The position numbers and the translations under genes were made by a program. From Emydura subglobosa (lineage: Eukaryota > Chordata > Testudines > Chelidae): a stretch of 64,000 nucleotides of DNA. The notes under the pieces were generated by a model, which was not told the DNA's origin, made no database searches, and worked only from the letters and a program-made list of their open reading frames with translations. Each line of letters opens with the position of its first letter. Position 1 is the first letter of the stretch. This document shows positions 42,101-49,983 of this stretch, piece after piece. The stretch covers positions 16,003,877 to 16,067,876 of the forward strand of contig ML680053.1 in the NCBI GenBank assembly GCA_007922225.1. Direction: 5' to 3'.

Positions 42101-45100
42101 AAAGTGATCATTCTGTATCTGACTTGTCAGTCCCCATATTTAAAGGAAACCTGCACAACACTTTCAAAAGACAAGCCTGGGACTGGGAGCTTAAATTCAT
42201 AACTATACTAGTCACTAAAAATCATGGAGTGAATAGAGAGACTGGATTTATGGTTTATCACAACAATCTGTAACCCACTAACAAGCCACATCCCTCCCCT
42301 ACACCAACTGCCTTCCCCTCCTCTCCCCATTTCCTCCCTATGACTGGAGGAGTTTTAACAGGCCACTTCACCTTGAATGGTCTCTTGAAATATGTTAATT
42401 ACATATGCTAAACAATCTGGTCCACCTTGTATTTAACAGTGACATTGTAAGGCAGTGGTTCCCAATCTTTTTGGCTTGAGGGCCACAGATATCATTTTTA
42501 TAACCCTGAAGAGCAACCAGTCTCTGCCAGCAAGTCCTTCCCCGCTCCACTACAGCCAGACAGAAGGAGTTCACCGAGGAGGCTCCTCGCTCATCTCCCG
42601 TCTCCCTGATTGCAGCAGGGAAACGGCACACATTCTGTAGCCCCATGCGCTCCACCTGGGTTCCTAGGCAGTAGCTCCCTTCTGCAGACAGGAAGATCAA
42701 TGCACCCCCACCACGGCTCCAGCAGGGTCCCCAGCACCTAGGGACCCAGGCAGAGCACTTCGTCATGCTCCCTGCTACAGCCAGAGGGAGGAGAGCGTTG
42801 ATCTCCCATCTCCTTGGCTGCAGCAAAGATCCCTGCAGAAACGCGTTCTACCTAGGTCCTTAGGCAGCAGCTCCCTTCTATAGCCTGCAGGAAGGGAGCC
42901 ACGGGCCATTTTGAAAACCGCCACAGGCCACTTTTGGCTCCCAGGCCACAGGTTGGGAACCACCGCTCTAAGGCCTTGTCTACACTACAAAGTTAGGTCG
43001 ATGTAAGGCGGCTTATATTGACCTAACTCTGTAAGTGCCTGCACTACAACATTGCTCCTGCCGATGTAAGTCACCCACTACACTGATCTAATAACTTCAC
43101 TCTGTGAGACATGTAGCGCTTAGGTCGATGTAGCTAGAGCGACGCAGTGTCTTTGTAGACACTGCGATAAACCTGTTGGCTGTCAGCCCTGCGTGGGGCC
43201 CACAGTTGGAGCCCCCATTCCACCCCAGGGCCGACAACCAGAGCTGTCAGGAAGCTCCAGGGCAGGGGAGGGCTTCCTCAGTGTCCCAGCGCACAGCTGA
43301 CAGTTCAGGCTGTTGGCTCCCTGACCGGACACCAGCTGTCAGTGCCTCCCAATGCCCCACACAGTTCATTTGGTGGAAGTGCCTGGTGAGGACATGCACC
43401 ATGACACAGGGGAATAGTGTGGACATGTACCACCACAGCTGTACATTGACCTAATTTAGGCTGATTTAATTTTGTAATCTAGACTTGCCTTAAGACTGGT
43501 GCAGTTGAGCTGCTGGTTGGCTTTTTTTTTAAGTGTAAATAAGCCGTCAGTTTTTCTGCTGCTTCCATTTGTATCCAGTAGATAGTGATGATGTATAAAA
43601 ACATTCCTTAATCCTTTTCTATTGGAGGCTTTTTAGATTTGATTCATTTCAAGGATTGTATTTCATTATTTGCCCCTACTATCAGTTGGGATTCCCTCTT
43701 TTAAACAATTTCTATTAATTTTCCAAGATTATACCTGATTTATATCTTTCAACATGTCTCCTTCTTTGTGCCAGACAGTTCCTATTACTTTAAGAATGCA
43801 ATAATTATTTATAATGATAACCAACATAATCTTTATAACCTTCTAAATTTGGAGGACGTACTCTGTACATTCATTGATTATACTGAGTATTTCACATTAT
43901 TTTAGGACTTACAATAGAACAAGAGACATTTTCCACATATACAAGGATATAAAGATCAAACTCACAAGGCAAACAAATGTGCAGATTCTAATTTGGGGTG
44001 AAAGGCATATTATTCACAGATTCTTTGATTTACAAGGAAACAATGTATAGTTTATAATTGGGGGTGAAAAACATATGACTTTGATTTCTTGGGGAAACTG
44101 TGTGCCCAATTTGACCTTCAATTTTATAGCCACATTTCTAGTTTGTTTAATTTGCCCCTTCCCACCCATCTCTTCTTGAGCCACTCAACATGCAAAGGAA
44201 AGCAGGGTGTGACTCTTGTTTGGCAACTGGGAATTTTTTAGCTAGCTTGGGAGGGAGAAAGAGATTTATACATTTGCAAATAACGAGAGATTCTTGCCTA
44301 GATAATTAGCTTACCCTCATTTAACCATTTTAGTTTCTATGGTTAGGGAGGGGAACACCTGATCTTGGCTGATCTATTCTGTGAGTTCTTAAATAAAGTG
44401 TCTGACCTGGTGTGAACCATTTTCTTATTGTCTTCACAGGTGGATCCTATTTTGGGATAAGCAGAGATGGGATAGCTTTTCTAATTGTTGAGGGCCAGAA
44501 GAAATCATTAGTTATTAAGCATTGAAGGCATATCAGTCCTATATATCCCTTACAATAAGAGCACTCAACTGACTTCCTCCATATGGTTCATTATTTGATT
44601 TACTTCTGTCATGTTACTATTATTTATCTCAACCCTAAGTTAAATCTATATAACTCTTTTAATTTTTCCTTATATGGACATCTTTCCATGTCTGTGATCA
44701 TTTTCATTGCCCTTCTCTGGACCTTTTCCATATATATTCTATAGATATAGAGATGGTGTGACCAAAACAGAGAAGAGTGTTCAAGGTGGGATGTATGAAA
44801 GGGAAGAACAACCCCCATATCTCAATAGGATAATTTTGGAAATTATTGGGAAAATTAACATTGATTGATGTGAATTGCATAGCATCTGTCAGGAAATAAC
44901 TCCTTTCAATAACCGCTGTTCCAAAATGCTAGAAAAATAAGTATATTAAGTTAGTTGTGTGCTATATCTTTTGTGTAGTACTTGTCTACTCCTGGTAAAG
45001 TATGTTCTTCCTATTTATTAGGTTGACCAAAGATATTTGTTTTAAAAGTGGTTTATATTCATTCTTTTACATGAGCCTAGGTGAAAAGTAAAACAAACCA

Positions 45101-46327
45101 AGCTAGAACCATCAGTTATAATGGTGTTATTTTAATAAATTATTAACAGTGGCTCTGGAAGGAATTTGGAGCATGAAAAGAAACTTCTCCATGGGAGGCT
45201 TGAAGCCAGCATCACAGAACAGAAACAGTTTACTTTCACAGCCCAAGTACTATTCCAGGCATGGAGGAATAAAAAGTAAGAATCAGTAATCAGTAGTTTT
45301 CAACTGTAACACCTCATTTTGCAGTATTAGGGTGACACTACTTTATAATACAAAGAGAAACCTATGAAACATATAGCAGCTGTACCTTGTTTGGTTGTAT
45401 TCTACTTACTCAGGTTCCTATATGACTCCCATTACCTTGGCATCTTGGTATTTTTAACAGATCTTTTTCTTCAACAAGTATCTGGGCACTAGGCTGGAGA
45501 CCCTACATAGGAAATCTGCTTAGGGCTGCTTTACTGAGTCACCTTAAGCTTATGTGCTAGAATCTTGCTTGAAGATGCAGAATCATTACTCTTGATACTC
45601 CTCCTGCCTGGGCAGGTGACTCTGTGACTAACCTATTAGCAACCCCCTATGAACTATACTTTTTGGCCCATAAATTGTTGGCTTACACCAGGGGTGGGGA
45701 ACCTTTTTGTTGCCAAGGGCCTGATGGTGAACCTTTTTGTTGCCAAGGGCCTGATGGTGGCCCTGGCGGCGGGCGGGGATTCGGCGGCGGCACAGTTACG
45801 TGTGGGGCGGTGCCCGCCGCTGAAATGCCGCCGCCGTTTCCGCCTTTTCGGCGGCGTGGTTTTGCAGTGTCCGCAGGGTTCCGTGGGGCAGTAACCGCCT
45901 CCGGACTCCACCTGCCGCCGAAAATGGGCAGACGGCGGCAGGGTTTCGGCGGCAGGGTTTTGGCGGCGCACACTTCCCGCCCGCCCGCGAGCCGGATCAA
46001 ATTCTTTCGCGGGCCGCATTCGGCCCGCGGGCCGGAGGTTCCCCACCCCTGGCTTACACACAGGTATATACAATATCTCTGTCCTGTTTCCTCCCCAATC
46101 TCTACTGTTACTCCCCTCTCCTTCACTCAAAGGTCCCATGTCGTGCTGTGTGTGCACTGTTCCACAGCAGATTTCGACACACTGTGCTGTCTCGGTCTTA
46201 TCCTGCCACCTTCCAAATATAAAATGTGCTAGAATTCTGAGGCAAAGTCTGTGTTTAAACAAATCCCCTGCCAAGTAGGATATGTACTAATTTCTGTTGT
46301 TTCTATATATTTTTTCCTCTAGGATAG
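29996..46327 (+). CDS. C11orf97: C11orf97 homolog, small conserved protein (four exons)
   Basis: Exons 29996-30104, 32043-32147, 45150-45275 and 46323-46327 join in phase (345 nt) to give 114 residues plus TAG; human is 126. The variable Gly/Pro/Ala N-terminus is followed by KKFVYVEPPKRVKEVLEEEL, then CQIKHPAA, VALEGIWSMKRNFSMGGLK and a C-terminal SQPKYYSRHGGIKR. This order, and the position next to ANKRD49, identify the gene. No membrane segment or signal peptide is visible. The protein is basic and low in known motifs; the human product is linked to cilia/basal bodies in annotation, but no mechanism is known to me. The third intron is 13 kb and packed with transposons. A second acceptor changes the C-terminus (see 46323-46443). 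Confidence 0.88.
30115..30600 (+). repeat. GC-rich minisatellite in C11orf97 intron 1
   Basis: A variable unit of about 55-70 bp built from CCCTGCCCTGGGGTCC, then CTCCCTCCCATCCC(C), is repeated roughly seven times. It has inner (CCCTG)n and (ATCCC)n runs, for example at 30185-30200 and 30270-30293. Later units (30440-30590) are more diverged. This creates long spurious open frames on both strands. Confidence 0.85.
30601..31085. other. C11orf97 intron 1, C-rich diverged repeat tail
   Basis: CCTCACC...GTCTC-type text continues the decay of the minisatellite. No gene recognised. Confidence 0.5.
31088..31350. repeat. palindromic MITE
   Basis: The left arm (AGCAGCCTATGGCAACAAG, GAGCCCAGGTCTACAGACT, CAGCACTAAAAATAGCTG) is repeated inverted in the right arm (CAGCTGTTTTTAGTGCTG, GTCTGTGGACCCGGGCTC, CTGCAGGCTGCTGTTTGC). 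The whole can fold into one long imperfect hairpin. The target duplication was not resolved. Confidence 0.75.
31405..31824 (+). mobile_element. CR1 LINE 3' end, well preserved
   Basis: It covers the last part of ORF2 and the 3'UTR. Coding traces such as RTNIFTGRVVKHWNELP are seen in the plus frame at 31487-31735, then TGGACTAGATGACCTCCTGA and the terminal ATGATTCTATGATT. It is 5' truncated, as usual for CR1. It lies in C11orf97 intron 1 in sense orientation. Confidence 0.9.
32043..32147 (+). CDS. C11orf97: C11orf97 exon 2 (residues 37-71)
   Basis: 105 bp with acceptor GCAAACAG and donor GCAG|GTAATC. It encodes KKFVYVEPPKRVKEVLEEEL, the best conserved block. Confidence 0.9.
32148..33865. other. 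C11orf97 intron 2, left part
   Basis: AT-rich. A partial duplication is seen: GGGAATATACA...AGAGAAATCC at about 32277-32310 and again at about 32341-32372. No recognised family. Confidence 0.5.
33866..34040. repeat. possible MITE
   Basis: AGCTATCTTGATGTAAAATCC near the left and GGATTTTACACTCAGATGGCT near the right are imperfect inverted repeats around 33870-34005. CTTGTCTACACTGG is shared with Harbinger-type ends. Confidence 0.4.
34893..34967 (-). mobile_element. CR1 LINE 3' end, short
   Basis: The reverse complement of the GACC..CCTTTTCCATCTCTAA part of a CR1 3'UTR. Degenerate and 75 bp only. The DNA between 34041 and 34892, and between 34968 and 35765, shows nothing else recognisable. Confidence 0.5.
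35768..35888. repeat. MITE of the AGGGTGACCAGAT family
   Basis: AGGGTGACCAGATAGC at the left and ATATCTGATCACCTTA at the right form inverted ends. The body has GTGTGAAAAATTGGGACAG and CTGTCCCTATAAAATTGGG, inverted relative to each other. A second copy lies at 51342-51461 in the other orientation. Confidence 0.8.
35912..36050 (-). mobile_element. CR1 LINE fragment
   Basis: TTCTGGGTCAGACCAATGG, then CCAGTATCCTGTCTTCC and GGCCAATGCCAGGTGC, is a very common CR1-derived segment in turtles, here in reverse orientation. Confidence 0.8.
36090..36480 (-). pseudogene. Penelope GIY-YIG endonuclease, C-terminal end
   Basis: The minus strand shows CTKCPNSNYVGETRQSL, then GECFSQWDHSISDLSVLML and the end of the polyprotein, with TGA/TAG stops inside. 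YVGETRxSL is the YIG half and conserved Arg of the GIY-YIG nuclease. The terminal part is repeated inverted at 42060-42275. Confidence 0.75.
36504..36632. repeat. MITE with GGTGCTGGAAC ends, inside Penelope
   Basis: The left end GGTGCTGGAACTAGGGG and right end TTGTTCCAGCACT form inverted repeats. The body contains CGTATACAAGGTTTACAG and CCCACTATACAAATTG. It interrupts the endonuclease region of the Penelope element, so it is younger. A partial copy lies at 63391-63480. Confidence 0.7.
36925..37065. repeat. small unclassified insertion inside Penelope
   Basis: GGAGGTCACAGATTCCATGATTTTACAGG, followed by GC-rich GGGGTCTCGGGCCGTTGGCC, is unlike the surrounding Penelope text and matches the start of a known style of turtle MITE. 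Borders are uncertain. Confidence 0.4.
37773..38420 (+). pseudogene. Harbinger Myb/SANT-like (trihelix) DNA-binding protein
   Basis: A single frame from 37773 is interrupted by a TAG at 38160-38162 and ends at a TAG at 38418-38420. Before that, TPKLLDLLGKWGEEAVQPQL, then NFDTYRLIANGMQEKGHERD and TLQCHDKMKELRRVY, have the three-helix layout with the W, the RDTLQC turn and KxKELR. Beyond the first stop are FYNELHAILSGDPTSTAKSS and an acidic EVVDKEVELKDDAE tail. Known of the family: it carries the transposase to the nucleus and binds DNA. Only nonsense changes are seen, no frameshift in this stretch. Confidence 0.8.
39815..41014 (-). pseudogene. Harbinger DDE transposase (HARBI1-like), frameshifted
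   Basis: Pieces run from 41014 to 39815. The first (41014-40508) has the N-terminal helix-turn-helix-like part with FGVGKSTVG. The second (40658-40371) has the first catalytic region, reading GVINRMHIPVLAP, where the family's Asp is replaced by Asn and the following Gly by Arg. The third (40198-39815) keeps LGDPDYRLLQWLMKPYT (second Asp) and MTIECAFGRLK (Glu). The product is inactive for two reasons, frameshifts and loss of the first catalytic residue. Confidence 0.82.
41376..42030 (-). pseudogene. Penelope-type reverse transcriptase, fragment
   Basis: An open frame of 166 codons (41887-41387) starts at MLAKIHKQGNPGRPI (family: LPKIHKPGNPGRPIVS) and runs through the finger and palm regions. 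After a frame change, LRHLDDIF carries the metal-binding DD. Upstream on the minus strand, the degenerate PTPQFTHEFKVIIKSFQP text precedes it. The usual Y of YxDD/IDD-type sites is His here, which may be decay. The next Penelope base is 3.8 kb away because of the Harbinger insertion. Confidence 0.85.
42060..42440 (+). mobile_element. inverted second copy of the Penelope 3' end
   Basis: Plus-strand text VGEHFAQSDHSVSDLSV, then FKRQAWDWELKFITIL, is the end of a GIY-YIG polyprotein. It is followed by a 3' tail with TAACCCACTAACAAGCC and GGCCACTTCACCTTGAATGG. The same sequence occurs on the minus strand at 36067-36400. The two copies bracket the element in opposite orientation. Confidence 0.75.
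42453..42965. mobile_element. non-autonomous hAT element
   Basis: 513 bp. The left end is CAGTGGTTCCCAATCTTTTTGG and the right end is GGTTGGGAACCACCG. The flanks TTGTAAGG and CTCTAAGG match in 6 of 8 bases, a decayed hAT target duplication. The ends are like those of the 2.9-kb hAT at 6070-8937, so it could have been moved by the same enzyme. The interior is GC-rich and non-coding. Confidence 0.8.
42974..43492. mobile_element. non-autonomous Harbinger element
   Basis: The left end GGCCTTGTCTACACTAC is identical to that of the two-gene Harbinger at 37544. The right end TAATCTAGACTTGCCT is the diverged inverted copy. TAA flanks both sides. The interior has GTCGATGTAAGGCGGC and a second word TTAGGTCGATGTAGC. 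It starts 8 bp after the neighbouring hAT element. Confidence 0.75.
43500..44630. other. C11orf97 intron 3, unassigned
   Basis: AT-rich, with one local duplication (GGGGTGAAAGGCATAT at about 43996 and GGGGTGAAAAACATAT at about 44060). No recognised family. Confidence 0.5.
44635..44820 (-). mobile_element. CR1-like LINE fragment, end of reverse transcriptase ORF
   Basis: The minus strand reads HLEHSSLFWSHHLY..MEKVQRRAMKMIT then YKEKLKELYRFNL. These are the standard last residues of CR1-type ORF2 (VQRRATKMI, LREL). Short and degenerate. Confidence 0.7.
45150..45275 (+). CDS. C11orf97: C11orf97 exon 3 (residues 72-113)
   Basis: 126 bp with acceptor ATTAACAG and donor AAAAA|GTAAG. It encodes VALEGIWSMKRNF and SQPKYYSRHGGIK. 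Confidence 0.92.
45689..46051. mobile_element. GC-rich non-autonomous hAT element in last C11orf97 intron
   Basis: The ends CAGGGGTGGGGAACCT and AGGTTCCCCACCCCTG are perfect 16-bp inverted repeats, flanked by a perfect 8-bp duplication GCTTACAC (45681-45688 and 46052-46059). 363 bp, strongly CpG-rich with GCGGCGGCAGGG-type repeats. Its first 60 bp hold a 30-bp unit (GAACCTTTTTGTTGCCAAGG) in tandem twice. It lies between exons 3 and 4 of C11orf97. Open frames of about 200 codons on both strands come from its GC content. Confidence 0.92.
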
Positions 46328-46443
46328 CCCCAATGAAAAGCAACGTCTCCTTTTCTGGAAGACGCAGGGCAAGGCAGGCGCCTCCCTTTGTTACCAAGCC
46401 TACAATTATTCTGTTCCAGCCAACTCAAAGTACCACAATATAG
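46323..46443 (+). CDS. C11orf97: C11orf97 terminal exon with two possible acceptors
   Basis: Acceptor 1 (CTCTAG, exon from 46323) completes AGA and then TAG at 46325-46327, giving the ending HGGIKR that corresponds to the human C-terminus. Acceptor 2 (GGATAG, exon from 46328) avoids this stop and opens 38 more codons to the TAG at 46441-46443 (151 residues in total; basic, with GRRRARQAPP). The first is favoured by homology and by its pyrimidine tract. AATAAA signals at 46467-46472 and 46475-46480 end the transcript. Confidence 0.7.
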
Positions 46444-46667
46444 ACTGTGTATTATATTTTGTGTAAAATAAAATAATAAAGCTATCTATATTGGCACCTG
46501 ATCAGCTCTAGCTGCAGAGCGCTCCAACTAGAAGGTGTTGAATGCGCAAGGGCTTGATTGCCAAACCTGTCCATTTGCAGCCATTGGCAGGTACAGATCA
46601 GCTACTTAGGTTTATTGATGCTTTTTAACCTCAAATTAACATATTGGGCAAATAATCTTGTACTAAG

Positions 46668-46857
46668 GCCTTGTCTATGTAGAAATATTGTAGCGGTATA
46701 GTTAAAGTGGTACATCTCCCCTGGTGTGGATGCACTTATAGCAATATAAAGTGCTTATCCCAGTAGAACTTTTTCCCATACAGGAAAGGGGTGTGGGGAA
46801 TAAGCAATAGTGATATAAGACACCCTTATGAGGGTATAACTGTGTCCACATGGGATC
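46668..46857. repeat. Harbinger-like MITE
   Basis: It begins GGCCTTGTCTATGTAGAAAT and contains GTAGCGGTATAGTTAAAG, CCCTGGTGTGGATGCAC and ATAACTGTGTCCACATGGG near the right end. Start and end are imperfect inverted repeats of the GTCTAC type. Confidence 0.6.
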
Positions 46858-47310
46858 CCCAGGAAAAAGAGGGCAGGGACAAAAGAATGGAAACCAGAGG
46901 TGTGAGGGAAGAGGCAAATATCTTGGGGGTAAAGAGAGACAGGGAGAATTTATGGTAAAGAATGGGGAGAGGGTAAAGAGAGAGAAGAGAACCATCCAGA
47001 GACCATGCAATATAGGGGAGAGGCAAGAGGGAACAGAGAGACAAGGGAGGCCAAAGTAGGAAAGAGAAGAAGAGGAGGAATAAGGGGAGAGAGGCAACCT
47101 AGGGAGAACAAGCAGGGTAGATAACAGAACAAGGGGCAAATAGAAGAGAGGCAAAGAAGGAGAGGGTGGGAGATGCTGCTTTTCAGAGGAAGGAAAGATT
47201 CAAATATGAAAGTTAATCAGAAATGAGGAAAAAGCAATAAAATGAGATAGAGGACAGAAAAGGAGGAGGTAAGAGGTAGAAGAGAGGGAAAATCAAGAAA
47301 AGAGAATGAA
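46858..47310 (+). repeat. polypurine (GA-rich) tract, ~450 bp
   Basis: The plus strand is almost all A and G (for example AAGAGAGAGAAGAGAACC, GGGGAGAGAGGC) with few pyrimidines. The long frames on the opposite strand are translated polypyrimidine and not genes. Confidence 0.85.
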
Positions 47311-47369
47311 TTTCCTGTATTTATTTCTGATGCTATATTTTATTGTCTTTCCCTGACATTTGACCTATG

Positions 47370-47545
47370 GGATGAATTTTCAAAAGCAGCTAGTGGTTTT
47401 GGGTGCTCAACTTGAGACACCTTAGCGGGGGCCTAGTTTTCACAAAATGCTGAGCACCTGCCCTGTCAAAATCTGGGCCCTTTTTGATGTCTCCAGTTGG
47501 CCACTCCAAATAGCTAGTCACTTCTGAAAATATAGGCTTGTTCGT
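47370..47545. repeat. palindromic MITE
   Basis: GAATTTTCAAAAGCAGCTAG near the left and AGCTAGTCACTTCTGAAAATA near the right are inverted. The middle holds GGGTGCTCAAC and GCTGAGCACC in inverted order. Same family trace as at 18070-18200. Confidence 0.6.
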
Positions 47546-48214
47546 CTAAAGTGTTGAAGAAAGTTATGGGCTCACTGTTCTGCTCAGTTGTTACTTAATG
47601 TTGTATTTCTTAGTCACCTGATATTACTCTAACATCCATGTCTGAGCTAAAAGGAAATCTGCATGTATCTTAGCCAGCATTTCAATTTGGAACTCCACAA
47701 TACAAGATGCACTTGCCATGTATGAACAGTAAAATGTATTTGAGGGTAAAGTGTAGTTAGTGCTGGTAGTTTTGGCCCTCTTTCTGGCAATTTTACTGTA
47801 AAGTGACACCAACCCTCACAGCAAGATAATAAAATAATTGACAATTGCTTTAACCTCCATAGTCTGGGCTAATTTACTGATGGCAGCAGCTTGTAGGCCT
47901 AATATTAAGAGACTGTGAATCAATATCTATCCTGATTTAATAAAGGCTGAACATAGATCCCCTCTGTAATGTCTAATATTTACACAGGAAAGTTATTCGG
48001 GTGTTAAAGAAGAATAGAAATGGGCACCATGGAACCCATAAATAATAAAATCAATTAACTGTAGCCCTTAGGCATTATTACAGTGAGGTAAAAATAAATG
48101 GTTAATGAGAAATCCATTGTTTACTTATTGATAAGAACAATTAAAGTATATTCCCAATTATTTGTGTCACATTTTACTCCAGGTTGAACATTTAGCCCTT
48201 ATCCTGGAGTCTTC

Positions 48215-48405
48215 ATCTTCAGAGAACTTCACAAGTATCCTCACAACACACTTTTGAAGTAAGCAAGTATTATTTTCATTTTAGAGAGTGGGAAACTGAG
48301 GCACATAGGGGTTAAGTGATTTGCCCAAGGCCAATGAGGGAGCTGGAGCTCAGGAGTTCCTGGCTCCTCATACTATGCGCAAACTGCTAGTCTACACCTT
48401 TCATG
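48215..48405 (+). repeat. MIR-type CORE-SINE
   Basis: It contains TTATTTTCATTTTAGAGAG, GGAAACTGAGGCACATAGGG, GTTAAGTGATTTGCCCAAGG and GAGCTGGAGCTCAGGAGTTCC, the MIR core order. It is one of the oldest recognisable elements in the window. The DNA at 47546-48214 and 48406-48870 shows nothing else clear. Confidence 0.85.
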
Positions 48406-48872
48406 AGGCCTGATCCTGAGAGGTGCTGGGCTCATGTGGCTGCCATGCTCTTTCTGAGGATACACCCTGAAAACCATCAGTTAACATAAGTCAAGACAAA
48501 CCAAACATGAGAATTTGCCTCTTTTCTAAGAGCAGAGTTGTTACTGTCTTCCTTTTTCCACTGACCAGTGATAAATTCCATATGAAAGGTCTTTCTGCCT
48601 TAACAGCCAAATTACTCAGCCACGTCCACATCATCTTAGGTCTTTTCTATAGTAACCTAGCCTACCCTTAATCCTGCCAAAATATTTCTTCCAGAATCAT
48701 CTTGCATGCCTGTTACTTTGCTTCCTCCCCAACACCTGTCTTCATGGCTCCCCTTTGTGTTGCACATCAAATCTAGTTTCTTGTCCTTGTCTTCAAGACC
48801 TGCATCTGACAGTCCTCTGCTTCACTGAACTGATCTCCTTTCTCAGCATGATCCAGAAATATGATGTGGGTG

Positions 48873-49745
48873 TGTTACCCAGGGTTCCTCGACCCAGTAA
48901 CTTTTAGTCTCTGCAAGTCGGTATCAAGAAATAAACCAAAGAAAATTCAGTATGTTTACCTGCTATATGGTTGGCACAGACAAGTCAAAACCAAGTGCTG
49001 TTAATGTAAAACTACTTTATTGGTCTTCAGCAATTCCCATTGGAATGCTTTTACTGGAAGTCTCCACTTATTAGTCTTAAGCACATACAAAGAAAATAGG
49101 TTGTTAGAGTACCCCAAAACTTATAGTTACCCCACAAGTCTGAAGTCATTGTCAGGTGAATCAGTCACAGATTTCCAGATGGCTGATCCTTCCGTCTATG
49201 GCGGGAGATCTTTCAGTGTGTCCGCAAAGTGATCCGTCTGATTCAGACTCAGTACCTCCCTCTTATACCCCAAAAGTTACAGAGACATATCAATCAAAAG
49301 CATGTTACATAGCTGAGCAAACAAATCAATCACTGGGCAGAAGCAGGAGTTACAAAGATATGTCACTAAAAAAAACTGTTAAGCAAGCAGTCTTATGCTA
49401 GAAGTCTAGCAATAATTTCCCCACAGCTGCAGTCCTCAAATATAGCCAGACTTCCTGGTTTTCAAAGACATGTACCCCAGCATATACAGAGAGAAAGAAC
49501 GCACAGAGCCAGGCTCACTTCACATGTTCACTGTCTACCCCTCTCCCAGTTTGCCTAGTTATGCTAAGTTTCTGCAGAGGCCTAAAAATGGCTAAAAGCA
49601 AGCAGAATAATTGGTAATTCATCCCAATAACTGCTAGTGGGTTGGACACCTGGCTGGTTGCTAAAATGCCCCTGTACAGTTGGAGCCTTATTGACTTCGA
49701 AGGGGAACCCTCACACACCTCACATTTCCGGATCAGGGCCTAACA
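48873..49745 (-). mobile_element. solo LTR of a retrovirus-like element
   Basis: Read on the minus strand it starts TGTTAGGCCCTGATCC and ends CTGGGTAACA. It has a TATA box (GGGGTATAAGAGGG, plus-strand 49258-49271) and, about 250 bp further on, an AATAAA signal (plus-strand TTTATT, 49016-49021). TG...CA ends, TATA, polyA signal and a length of 873 bp fit an LTR with U3, R and U5. No second LTR, primer-binding site or internal genes are next to it. Flanking duplication not found, so borders may be off by a few bases. Confidence 0.7.
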
Positions 49746-49980
49746 TTTCTTCTTCAAACTGTCACATAGCATCACAAATTTTAAGGTACATTAAAAAATG
49801 AAAATAACATCACCATTTTCCCATAACAATTTTCATGTATAAATCAAATCAATCACTGGGCTAAATTTTAATGCTAAAATTGTACTGGCAGGGATGGAAA
49901 TATAAATGTTGGTATGGTAGTCATTGCTATGGTACAGATGGGAAACAGATCAACCTAGGGTATCGTTTTCAAAAGCACCT
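49746..49980. other. unassigned intergenic
   Basis: AT-rich, nothing recognised. Confidence 0.5.
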
Positions 49981-49983
49981 AAA

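Larger units (their letters stand above)
36070..42445 (-). mobile_element. Penelope-like retroelement, split by a Harbinger insertion
   Basis: Reading on the minus strand: the reverse transcriptase is at about 42030-41376, the C-terminal part of the polyprotein at about 37540-36640, and the GIY-YIG endonuclease at about 36480-36090. RT text includes PGRPIISGHGTLTE, ATMDVTSLYTSIPH, NNFTFNNKHF, TPKGMRMAPHYANLF and the active-site stretch LRHLDDIF (DD at 41383-41388). The endonuclease has NYVGETRQSL at about 36428-36460. The Harbinger element lies at 37544-41355. At the right border a second copy of the endonuclease end runs in the opposite direction (42060-42440). Known of the family: one polyprotein with RT and a GIY-YIG nuclease, often inserted with complex inverted or tandem ends. 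Frameshifts and stops make it inactive. Confidence 0.85.

Noticed and set aside
45624..46274. 202- and 206-codon open frames on both strands
   Set aside because: Both run through a GC-rich hAT-type element with inverted ends and have no domains; the second is the antisense of the first.
46702..47154. 150-codon minus-strand frame rich in Leu, Pro and Ser (possible membrane protein)
   Set aside because: It is the translation of a polypyrimidine strand; composition is explained by the GA-rich tract.
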